Assembly (NCBI GenBank): GCA_028698395.1
Contig: JAQVDG010000029.1
Span: 1 to 12,328 of the forward strand
Length of the DNA: 12,328 bases
DNA from: Weeksellaceae bacterium
GTDB lineage: Bacteria; Bacteroidota; Bacteroidia; Flavobacteriales; Weeksellaceae
Direction: 5' to 3'
The position numbers and the translations under genes were made by a program. Shown one piece after another: positions 6,320 through 12,328 of this stretch; positions within the stretch are counted from its first letter, which is position 1, and every line of letters starts with the position of its first letter. The notes under the pieces were generated by a model that was given only the letters and a program-made list of their open reading frames with translations, did not search any database and was not told the origin of the DNA.

Positions 6320-7392
6320 TAGTTAAATAGTTCAGGTGAGTTAAAAATAATTGCATCAAATCGTCTTTCGGGACTAAGCAAATTTTGTCCGCCACCAAGA
6401 ATAATTTTCTTGATGTCTTTTTTTTCAATTCTTGGTTTTGTGAGTTCTTCACAAGCCATATAGCGGTGTGTAACACGTCCGCTTACAGCAAATGCTTTAT
6501 CATTTTTAGTATTATAAGAAAGTTCGTCAATGATTTTATGATGGTTGATTTGTCCGTTTTTGGAAAAATCATAAAGCATTTTAAATAGCCAAATAATAGT
6601 TCTTATTTGTCTTGTAATTTTATTGTTTGCCGAGAGTTCGCCTCTTGCAACGTCCACAAAAAGTTGGGTAAAAGCAAAGTTTGACCATACAAAAACATCC
6701 AAACAATTGTCTGAAAGTTTAGGCGATTTCCCGTTTGTTTTCCAAATTGGTTGTAATAAAATGGGTTCTTGTTTGTCTAAAACGGAAAGTATGATTTTGT
6801 CAATAGTTGCAATCATTTCGGTTATATGCAACCAAACCGATGTTCCGTCTGTCCAGTCTGTTATATTGTCAAACTTCTTCCCAATAATTTGAGAAAGTTG
6901 CTTTTGTTTATCTTTAAAATTTGAAGCAATACTACAAGCTAAATAAACAATTGTGTCTGGTCTTATTACGATTTCGCAACCATAGTATTCTTCACTTAAA
7001 TTGCAAGTAGAATTATCGGGCAATGCTGTGAGCTTTACTTCAATAGGTCGCAAAACCTGCCCGTTACTTCGTGATTGAGTAACTAAATCAACTCTTGGTA
7101 AAGTGCCAATAACCAATTGTTGGTATGGTGTGTATTGACTTTCAAAAGAGAAAAACAAATCGTCAGAAGTTGGGTTTATTCCATAAAGTTGCTCTGCCGA
7201 AATTTTTTGATGTTCAATTTTAAGGTCTTTATCAAGACAAATATAAACGTTGTCTAAGTTTTTAGAAGCAAAAAAGTTGGTCAAACCCGCAGGAAACGAA
7301 GAATTGAACTGGTTTTTCCCCCAAGTGTCTGCTTGGGTAAAATCCCTGTTTGAATGCTTAATTCCAAATAGTCCTGCTTTTTGTATGTCCAT
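6319..7392 (-). CDS. Type II restriction endonuclease, HindVP-like
   Basis: A 357-residue protein directly upstream of, and overlapping by one base, a C5-methyltransferase gene. The start GLFGIKHSNRDFTQADTWGK and NQFNSSFPAGL resemble the HindVP restriction endonuclease family (known target GRCGYC). A PD-(D/E)xK-type catalytic site is visible: PRVDLVT with D102, then RPIEVK with E118-x-K120. The length fits the family. The gene order, nuclease first and methylase second in one operon, is less usual than methylase first; control of nuclease timing is not obvious and no controller (C) protein is seen. It is the first gene of cassette F (5238-7501). Function as a nuclease is well supported by context and catalytic motif; the HindVP assignment is from memory of the family and less certain. 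Confidence 0.75.
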   Translation of the reverse strand: MDIQKAGLFGIKHSNRDFTQADTWGKNQFNSSFPAGLTNFFASKNLDNVYICLDKDLKIEHQKISAEQLYGINPTSDDLFFSFESQYTPYQQLVIGTLPRVDLVTQSRSNGQVLRPIEVKLTALPDNSTCNLSEEYYGCEIVIRPDTIVYLACSIASNFKDKQKQLSQIIGKKFDNITDWTDGTSVWLHITEMIATIDKIILSVLDKQEPILLQPIWKTNGKSPKLSDNCLDVFVWSNFAFTQLFVDVARGELSANNKITRQIRTIIWLFKMLYDFSKNGQINHHKIIDELSYNTKNDKAFAVSGRVTHRYMACEELTKPRIEKKDIKKIILGGGQNLLSPERRFDAIIFNSPELFN

Positions 7393-7417
7393 AAATTTCT
7401 ATATCTAATTTCAGTTT

Positions 7418-7425
7418 CAAATTTA
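7418..7425 (-). promoter_or_regulatory. Putative -7 promoter element of the restriction-modification operon
   Basis: TAAATTTG on the minus strand matches TAnnTTTG and lies 25 bases upstream of the nuclease ATG. No clear TTTG box is found at the usual -33 distance. It is inside cassette F, so the operon may carry its own promoter. Confidence 0.45.
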
Positions 7426-7491
7426 CTAATTTTTTTGGTAAGGTCGTTGAGTTTTGTCCGGCAGTTGATTTTAGTACGGTCGCTTGTCGCA

Positions 7492-7692
7492 TTGTGCATA
7501 ACGGTTCGGGGCTTTGCGAAGTGGCGGAAAATCGAAGCGGAAAGTTTCGATTTAGACGACACGTAGCAAAAGCCAAGTTCTATTTGCTAATTTACAAAAA
7601 AAGCCAATAAAATTGGCTTTTGCGGATTATGAAACCGAAAGTTTCAGCTTAGACGAAGCCCCGCCATTTTGCAAAACCCTTGTTATCGGTTC
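7492..7692 (-). repeat. attC-like recombination site E6 (185 bp core, AAC 7500 to GTT 7684)
   Basis: Left arm GGGGCTTTGCGAAGTGGCGG pairs with right arm CCGCCATTTTGCAAAACCC with two G·T wobbles, one C·A mismatch and one extra G. The outer AAC/GTT is separated by 5 versus 2 unpaired bases. The middle is close to E1 and E2. The right-arm position 11 is C here, the only site where it is not G. It closes cassette G. Confidence 0.75.
7596..7621 (-). terminator. Terminator-like hairpin inside E6
   Basis: AAAAGCCAAT/ATTGGCTTTT with a 3-base loop and a T run on the minus strand, about 75 bases past the DUF3990 gene stop. Same element as in E1 and E2. Confidence 0.6.
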
Positions 7693-7696
7693 GCCC

Positions 7697-8392
7697 TTAT
7701 TTCTTATTCGGTTTTAAGTTTAGTTCGGCAAGTAATAGTTTGTATATTTCAGTCCAAGATTTTAGGTAAAGTTCGGTTGTAATCTCGGTTACTTGCGAGA
7801 ATGTTTTAGAGGTAAATAGTCTGTCTGTTGCTGTTAGTTCGTCAAAGCCAAAATCTATGATTAGCTTTTCTACGATTGGTTCGCTGATATGACTGAATTT
7901 AGAAACTAATTTCCCACTACCTGCTAACTCTAAAAATTGCAATGAGAAAACGGTGCAAAAACAGATTTGATGTGTTTCTTCGTGCCACTTTATTTCTTCC
8001 AAAAAAGTTTCTCTACTGATTTCTCCGTTTAGATAATCGTCAATTCGTCTTTGTATTTTATCATCTGCAACGGGACCTTCAACAATATCGTAATCGTGAG
8101 CTGGAATAGTACTATTGCGGTTTCTGTTTTGGATAACGAAATCAAACCACTCTTCGCTGTATGTTTCAAATTGTTTGACTTTACAGTTTCGCCTGACTAA
8201 TTCGTCAAAAACAAAATCAAATTCGGAAACAACACCTTTGTTTTTGTATGGCAATCCTTTTCTGTTTGCCCAAAACTCGGCTTGTTCTTTAAATTTTGTT
8301 ACATAAAATCCTTGACCAAAGTCCTTGTAAGGTTCGCATTGGCTTAAATCAACTGCCTTAATTTCTGTGTAGCTTCCGTGATAAACTTTCAT
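7697..8392 (-). CDS. DUF3990 protein, ADP-ribosyltransferase-like, probable toxin
   Basis: A 231-residue protein with the marks of DUF3990: N-terminal YHGS (4-7), DFGQGFYVT (24-32) followed by QAEFWANRK, VVSEFDF (54-60), YDIVEGPVADD (101-111) and HQICFCTVFSLQFL (141-154). The YHGS and GQGFYVT pattern is that of ADP-ribosyltransferase-like folds, which move ADP-ribose from NAD onto a target. DUF3990 genes commonly sit next to DUF3791 genes, as here, and the pair is thought to be a toxin-antitoxin module; the target is unknown. Its ATG overlaps the DUF3791 stop by four bases (ATGA), so the two are translationally coupled with the presumed antitoxin first. The gene ends close to site E6. About 70 C-terminal residues after the DUF3990 core have no clear match. 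Toxicity is inferred, not shown. Confidence 0.8.
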   Translation of the reverse strand: MKVYHGSYTEIKAVDLSQCEPYKDFGQGFYVTKFKEQAEFWANRKGLPYKNKGVVSEFDFVFDELVRRNCKVKQFETYSEEWFDFVIQNRNRNSTIPAHDYDIVEGPVADDKIQRRIDDYLNGEISRETFLEEIKWHEETHQICFCTVFSLQFLELAGSGKLVSKFSHISEPIVEKLIIDFGFDELTATDRLFTSKTFSQVTEITTELYLKSWTEIYKLLLAELNLKPNKK

Positions 8393-8634
8393 CGCAAACC
8401 ACCATTAGACCGACAAACATTAAAAATGTCCCGAACAGCATAAAACGTACTATCCGTATGCAAAGCCCACCAATGTTTGGTTAAGTAATCCCAACCACCA
8501 TATTTTTTCAAATATAGAAAAGCCTCTTGCACGGTCATTTTGTAGGCAAATGCAAAGGCAGGAACAATGTGTGTGATAAAGCTGATTTTATCACTTGTTT
8601 GTTTGTCTATCGTTCTTTTTTGTACATTTTCCAT
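8389..8634 (-). CDS. DUF3791 protein, probable antitoxin partner of DUF3990
   Basis: An 81-residue protein matching the DUF3791 pattern: KISFITHIVPAFAFAYKMT, then EAFLYLKKYGGWDYLTKHW and ALHTDSTFYAVRDI. It is a short, probably helical protein without membrane segments. It overlaps the DUF3990 gene by four bases (8389-8392) and precedes it, the usual order for antitoxin and toxin. It lies 26 bases after the TerB-like gene stop, so it is probably part of the same transcript as the AAA+ gene. Its likely role is to bind and restrain the DUF3990 protein or control its expression; this rests on the gene pairing. Confidence 0.75.
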   Translation of the reverse strand: MENVQKRTIDKQTSDKISFITHIVPAFAFAYKMTVQEAFLYLKKYGGWDYLTKHWWALHTDSTFYAVRDIFNVCRSNGGLR

Positions 8635-8660
8635 ACTACAAAGATAATGAATTATTGTTT

Positions 8661-9221
8661 TTATTCTTCGATTTTATCTTCGGGTTTATACAATGAAGCA
8701 ATATCAAGAGTCGTAGCATCTGCTCCTTGTTCTATTGCTCGTGAAATCTCATTTTGTTTAAATTCTTCAAATTGGTCGTAACTTAAATCGAAAACTTCTT
8801 GAAGAGCAACTTTATGAATAGCTTCCTCTAAGTTCACATCATTGTCCGAATAAATTCTTTCAAACTGACGATGAAGAATGTTTTCTATTTCAGAATAGCG
8901 ATGAGTATAAAAATCACCTTCTTTAATTCTAAAATATTTTTTCAAAATTTCGATGTTAAATCGTTCGCTTTCAGAAACTATATGGTCGTCTAAAATCAAA
9001 TTAACATAAGCAATCAATAAGTCCAACAATTCTTCTTTGAGGGAAGTTATATTTTCAATTTGGTGCTTGTCAAGAACATCTTGAATTGTTTCACGAGAGA
9101 TTTCACAAGTAAAAACAAGTTGGGAAATTTCTAAAACAGAATTACTTAACTGTTTGATGCTTGGAATGGTTTCAAACGCTTTGCGTAGTTCCAAATCATT
9201 TTTTGATAAAGCTGTATTCAT
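8661..9221 (-). CDS. TerB-like protein, cassette G
   Basis: A 186-residue acidic, helical protein. The middle, LLDLLIAYVNLILDDHIVSE and SERFNIEILKKYFRI (about residues 66-98), has the TerB-like pattern: a hydrophobic helix, an acidic D-D-x-x-(V/I)-S-x-x-E turn and a second amphipathic helix. TerB-like domains bind metal or act as scaffold parts in stress and presumed phage-defence systems, often next to membrane and ATPase components. It follows the AAA+ gene by 39 bases and precedes the DUF3791 gene by 26 bases, so it is likely co-transcribed. The AAA+ neighbour contains a similar stretch (around residues 630-670), suggesting that the two proteins work together. No signal peptide or membrane segment. 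The family call is by pattern only. Confidence 0.55.
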   Translation of the reverse strand: MNTALSKNDLELRKAFETIPSIKQLSNSVLEISQLVFTCEISRETIQDVLDKHQIENITSLKEELLDLLIAYVNLILDDHIVSESERFNIEILKKYFRIKEGDFYTHRYSEIENILHRQFERIYSDNDVNLEEAIHKVALQEVFDLSYDQFEEFKQNEISRAIEQGADATTLDIASLYKPEDKIEE

Positions 9222-9260
9222 AATTTTTTGTTTTTTTAATTGTTTTGAATGTAATGATGA

Positions 9261-12143
9261 TTAAGAAACACTCATAATATCATCTTCGGTTATTGATGTC
9301 AGAATTTCATTTGTCAAATTACTTTCTTTTGCAATTCGGTTGGCTTGTTGTTCCAATACTTTTTCAAAAGTATTTCGGACAAAACGACCGTTCCCAAATG
9401 ATTTATCTCTTGTCGAATAAGCATTTTCAAAAACCGATTTCAGTTTTTCTTTGGCTTCTTCGGTTAAATGATAATCTAATTTTTCGCAATTACTTTCAAA
9501 AATGTCAAATAATTCGTTTGGAGTGTAATCAGGAAAACTGATATATCGGTTAAAACGTGATTTAAAACCTGGGTTTGTGTCTATGAAAGTATTCATTTCG
9601 TTAGTGTAACCTGCCAAAATCAAAACCAATTTATCTCGGTCATCTTCCATTCTTTTTATCAATGTAGCAACGGCTTCTTTTCCGAAATCGTCTTTGTTTT
9701 CTCCAACTAACGAATATGCCTCATCTATAAACAAAACTCCGTTTAATGCAGAATTTATAGTATTGTTTACTTTTACTGCTGTTTGTCCAACATACTCGGC
9801 AACCAAGCCCGAACGGTCAGTTTCTACTAATTGTCCATCGGTTAAAATACCAAGATGTTTGTATATTTTAGCGACAATTCTCGCAACCGTTGTTTTTCCT
9901 GTTCCGGGATTTCCTGTAAAAACGATGTGATACGAAAGCGAAGAAGATTTTAGTCCTGATTGCTCTCTTGCTCTTTGAACTTTGATAAAGTTGATTAGCG
10001 TATTGATTTCTGATTTTACTTCGCTCAAACCAATTAAGGAATTGAATTCGTTCAACACATCATCAAGTGTTTCATTTTTATTATTTGCTTTGGAAATGTG
10101 TAATGCTTCGTTTTTCTTTTGCGGAATAGGGTAGTGTGTTATTTGATAAATCTCTTTCAATAATCTTTCTTCCTCTTTTGTAACTACATTATCTGCTTTT
10201 GAAATGATGTTTGCATAGCGATAAAGAACGGTTACATATTCATCAAACAAAGGATTGTCTGATATTTTCAAGAAAGTAGGAAACGAAAGATTGTTTTGTT
10301 GTTTGGTTGATGAAATCACTTTTTCATTTTGCATTTCCTGAATGGAAATCTGCATTGGGTTTTCCATTGCTCCAATATCAAGCAGCTCTTGGGCAGTTTT
10401 CTGAAAAAGACCTCTTTTATAAGCCAATGAGAGAGTGTCAAAATCATTGTCTATCATAGTTTCATTACTGTTTGACAACAAATGGGTCGTTGCTAAAACC
10501 ATTCCTGTTGCTTCCAAACTTTTGGTGGAAAGATTTCCTTTTGCAAGAATGTTGGAAACTTGTACCATATCATAAACAACACAGTGAGCAATAAATTCTT
10601 CTGAAGCTGTATCTAAATTTCCTCCATTTATGCGTTCTAAAATTGCTTCATTGGTTTGAAGTTTATGTACTATTTGAACCAATGATTTTGAAAAATCTTT
10701 TAGCAATGAACAATATTGGTAAGAAAAATCATTTGTTTTTATTCTGTTTGTATTTGTTGAAATTTCAGAAGTTGAAAAATCGCTTGTAGGAGTTAAAAAT
10801 GAAAGATATTTTCTGAACTCATTGGCAAATCTTTCAGCTAACAGTACATTGCTTATGTAATAAGTTTCTTGCAGTCCACTATTTGTCGAAAACTCAAAAG
10901 CTCCATATTCCACTATCGGAATTCGATAGTTGTTTGAATATCTTCTGTCTGGACTTCCGTCTTTGTTTACTTTTTCCCAAGTATAATCTACAACTTGTGT
11001 GTCTTTCGGTGTTGTAGATTTGTCTTCTTGAAATCTTTGTTTATGAAAACGAAAACGTAAATCATGTAAATCTATCAAAGTGATTCCGCCTGAATTATTG
11101 ATTTGCAGAATAAAGGCAGGGAAAATATAAAGATTATCTCCATCTGCATTTTCCAAATGAAAAGCTGAATGTTCAGAAAGGATAAAATCAATGTCGTCAA
11201 AAGTAAAACGGACTTCTTTTCTGTCAATAGAGGTTTTTATTGATGATTTTATTTCGGTAACTGCTCTTTTAGAAACAATATCCCAAATTTTGTCTGATTT
11301 TAAAAGTTCAATGTAAGTGTCTTTTACTCTTTGGTATTGCTCTTTAATTTCATCTTCACATTCGATGTTGATATCAGCTTGACTTTCTTCGTATTGATTA
11401 CAAAGGTCAGTTAAATATTCATTCGCATCGGTTACTTCTTTTTGTAATTGTTCAACTGCTTCTTGTTTAGCAAAAATTTTTCCAATAGCACTTTGTTTGT
11501 TTTTGAGTGATTTTTCTAATCGTTTGGTTATGAATTGCTGTTTACTGATTTCGGTTCTTAATTCTTGTCGTTCTTGCCTTGCTTCTTCAATGTGTTTTTT
11601 CAGTTCTTCCAAACTTTTGCTCGTTGGAATTGCTGTTGTATTAGAAGTAGAAGTAAATGAAAGGGAAGAAATAGATGCGTCAGAAAGGAGTTTATTATTA
11701 TACTTGTCGTCAAACTTTTCTTGCGACATTAACCCAAAAATAAGGACATCAATCAACGAAATAATTGTTGGTATCCAAGTTATGAAAAATAAAATACAAA
11801 ATATGCCTCTCCAATATTGTCCAAGATAAAAACGATGTGCACCAAATCCACCTAAAAAGAGTGCAAGTAAAATAGTTGTTGTTTTTGATTTCTTTGATTT
11901 TACTAAGGTATTTGTGTTTGATGTAAAATTGTTTGTTGGAGGAGTGTTTGAGTTATTGCCTCCTCCAAGTTTTTTTCGGGAATATAAACCTGTTCCGGGA
12001 ATTCCTGTATTGAGATAAGCACCGTTTTTTCCGAAATTTACATTTGCTCCTCTTGGACCAATTGTTGTACTAACTCCCGTTTTGCTAAAGTTCAAATAAA
12101 CTCCTGGTAATATTTTCTTTTTCTTTCTAAAGTTTATCGCCAT
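9261..12143 (-). CDS. DUF4236-TM2-coiled-coil-AAA+ (CbbX/SpoVK-like) membrane ATPase
   Basis: A 960-residue multidomain protein. Residues 1-55 are DUF4236-like (RKKKKILPGVYLNFSKTG, then GPRGANVNFGKNG and GIPGTGLY). Residues 85-140 are a TM2 domain with two membrane helices around FLGGFGAHRFYLGQYWRG. Residues 175-250 are a coiled coil. A middle domain has no clear match. About 625-672 is TerB-like (ISKADNVVTKEEERLLKEI). Residues 695-960 are an AAA+ ATPase of the CbbX/SpoVK type: Walker A GNPGTGKT (744-751), a loop with EYVGQTA (783-789), Walker B VLFIDEA (803-809), LAGYTNEM (843-850), arginines near GFKSRFNRY (859-867) and GNGRFVRN (917-924). It should be anchored in the inner membrane and use ATP to remodel a partner. 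It leads the four-gene cassette G. An ATG 7 bases upstream is out of frame. The biological role is unknown; defence is an inference from context. Confidence 0.85.
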   Translation of the reverse strand: MAINFRKKKKILPGVYLNFSKTGVSTTIGPRGANVNFGKNGAYLNTGIPGTGLYSRKKLGGGNNSNTPPTNNFTSNTNTLVKSKKSKTTTILLALFLGGFGAHRFYLGQYWRGIFCILFFITWIPTIISLIDVLIFGLMSQEKFDDKYNNKLLSDASISSLSFTSTSNTTAIPTSKSLEELKKHIEEARQERQELRTEISKQQFITKRLEKSLKNKQSAIGKIFAKQEAVEQLQKEVTDANEYLTDLCNQYEESQADINIECEDEIKEQYQRVKDTYIELLKSDKIWDIVSKRAVTEIKSSIKTSIDRKEVRFTFDDIDFILSEHSAFHLENADGDNLYIFPAFILQINNSGGITLIDLHDLRFRFHKQRFQEDKSTTPKDTQVVDYTWEKVNKDGSPDRRYSNNYRIPIVEYGAFEFSTNSGLQETYYISNVLLAERFANEFRKYLSFLTPTSDFSTSEISTNTNRIKTNDFSYQYCSLLKDFSKSLVQIVHKLQTNEAILERINGGNLDTASEEFIAHCVVYDMVQVSNILAKGNLSTKSLEATGMVLATTHLLSNSNETMIDNDFDTLSLAYKRGLFQKTAQELLDIGAMENPMQISIQEMQNEKVISSTKQQNNLSFPTFLKISDNPLFDEYVTVLYRYANIISKADNVVTKEEERLLKEIYQITHYPIPQKKNEALHISKANNKNETLDDVLNEFNSLIGLSEVKSEINTLINFIKVQRAREQSGLKSSSLSYHIVFTGNPGTGKTTVARIVAKIYKHLGILTDGQLVETDRSGLVAEYVGQTAVKVNNTINSALNGVLFIDEAYSLVGENKDDFGKEAVATLIKRMEDDRDKLVLILAGYTNEMNTFIDTNPGFKSRFNRYISFPDYTPNELFDIFESNCEKLDYHLTEEAKEKLKSVFENAYSTRDKSFGNGRFVRNTFEKVLEQQANRIAKESNLTNEILTSITEDDIMSVS

Positions 12144-12194
12144 ATTTCATTTTTGTGTTATGTCGTGTGTTTGGCTTTGTACGGTCGTTTAGGG

Positions 12195-12328
12195 TGACCG
12201 ATAACGGGAAACGGCTTTGCGAAGGCGGGGCTTTTACAACCGAAAAGTTCTATTAAAAACCGAACCGAGCAAAAACCATTTTCGTTTTTTCAAAATTACA
12301 AAAAATAAAAAAACGAAATGTTTTTTGC
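12195..12328 (-). repeat. attC-like recombination site E7 (partial, AAC 12203 to beyond window)
   Basis: The left arm AACGGGAAACGGCTTTGCG with GGCGGGGC matches the left arms of E4 and E6. The right arm lies beyond the window edge. The conserved T (12195) and the box ACCGATAAC fit the box at the other end of cassette G (GTTATCGGT, 7682-7690). A long AT-rich hairpin fills the end of the window. It marks the upstream boundary of cassette G and the 3' end of another cassette to the right. Confidence 0.6.
12269..12328. other. Long AT-rich hairpin inside E7
   Basis: GCAAAAACCATTTTCG plus six Ts (12269-12290) pairs with AAAAAACGAAATG plus TTTTTTGC (12308-12328) with one mismatch and one bulged base, around a 17-base loop. 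It takes the place of the GCCAAT hairpin of the long sites and is probably the terminal structure of E7. Confidence 0.5.

Larger units (their letters stand above)
7393..7696. other. Intergenic region: leader of cassette F plus attC-like site E6
   Basis: 7393-7491 is the cassette F leader with the TAAATTTG promoter element and the motif GTACGGTCG (7474-7482), which also occurs in the leader of cassette G. The rest is site E6. Open frames crossing this region in other frames look like shadows. Confidence 0.6.
1..12328 (-). mobile_element. Integron-like gene cassette array
   Basis: Seven attC-like sites divide the window. Predicted cassettes (cut G^TT on the gene strand): B 1662-2711, C 2712-3423, D 3424-4543, E 4544-5237, F 5238-7501, G 7502-12204; A and the one right of E7 are partial. 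Every gene has the same orientation, with the site at its 3' end, as in integrons. Each complete cassette has complementary boxes at its two ends. If the usual layout holds, the integrase and attI lie to the right of the window. Differences from textbook attC: the sites are long (up to 187 bp), and the boundary box is GTT plus a variable sequence; only the cassette A box (1656-1662) fits GTTRRRY. Confidence 0.7.

Noticed and set aside
7281..7576. Minus-strand open frames upstream of the nuclease gene
   Set aside because: They run through site E6 and overlap the nuclease start in another frame; their Arg/Lys-rich translations look non-coding.
1652..7692. CRISPR array interpretation of the repeats
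   Set aside because: The repeats are 120-190 bp and separated by genes of 0.5-4.5 kb, not by short uniform spacers, and no cas genes are present.
1652..7692. Repeats as riboswitches or mRNA leader structures
   Set aside because: They lie at gene 3' ends, and the wobble pattern favours the plus strand rather than the transcribed sense RNA.
1652..12328. Insertion sequences or MITEs flanking each gene
   Set aside because: No transposase and no target-site duplications. The within-cassette matches are inverted, abut the conserved AAC/GTT and differ per cassette, which fits cassette ends better than transposon ends.
1..12328. tRNA, rRNA or integron integrase gene in the window
   Set aside because: No cloverleaf, no rRNA-like stretch and no tyrosine-recombinase motif in any open frame that I read.

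Overview
The window looks like a chromosomal accessory region of a low-GC Bacteroidota bacterium, probably of the Flavobacteriia or a related class. The grounds are AT-rich genes, weak Shine-Dalgarno signals and two promoters of the Bacteroidota type (TAnnTTTG at -7). Every gene lies on the minus strand.

The main content is a tandem array of gene cassettes separated by structured repeats that behave like integron attC sites. Seven such sites (E1-E7, the last cut by the window edge) start on the plus strand with AACG and end with CTTGTT or TTTGTT. In between they carry two long complementary arms and a terminal structure. They come in two sizes, 185-187 bp (E1, E2, E3, E6) and 123-124 bp (E4, E5). 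If the cut is placed as in integrons (G^TT on the gene strand), six complete cassettes result: B 1662-2711, C 2712-3423, D 3424-4543, E 4544-5237, F 5238-7501 and G 7502-12204. Cassette A (left) and the one beyond E7 (right) are partial. The two ends of each cassette carry a matching sequence of 9-10 bases that differs between most cassettes and is complementary across the cassette. This is expected if each cassette moves as a circle whose junction rebuilds one recombination site. G·T wobbles fall consistently on the plus strand, which is the bottom strand relative to the genes, the strand that folds and recombines in integrons. No integrase gene is in the window.

Cargo, in the direction of transcription (right to left). 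Cassette G has four genes: a 960-residue DUF4236-TM2-coiled-coil-AAA+ membrane protein, a TerB-like protein, and an overlapping DUF3791/DUF3990 pair that resembles a toxin-antitoxin module with an ADP-ribosyltransferase-like toxin. Cassette F is a type II restriction-modification pair (HindVP-like nuclease and C5-cytosine methyltransferase). Cassette E holds an unknown 174-residue protein. Cassette D holds a lincosamide nucleotidyltransferase of the Lnu(B)/Lnu(F) kind. Cassette C holds an unknown 160-residue protein. Cassette B holds an ATP-grasp protein. Cassette A holds the N-terminal half of a large type ISP/IIG-like restriction-modification enzyme.

Taken together this is a mobile library of defence, resistance and unknown genes in an integron-like array with attC-like sites that are unusual in length and sequence. 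Only cassettes A and F show a clear promoter of their own, so the others probably depend on read-through or on unrecognised promoters.
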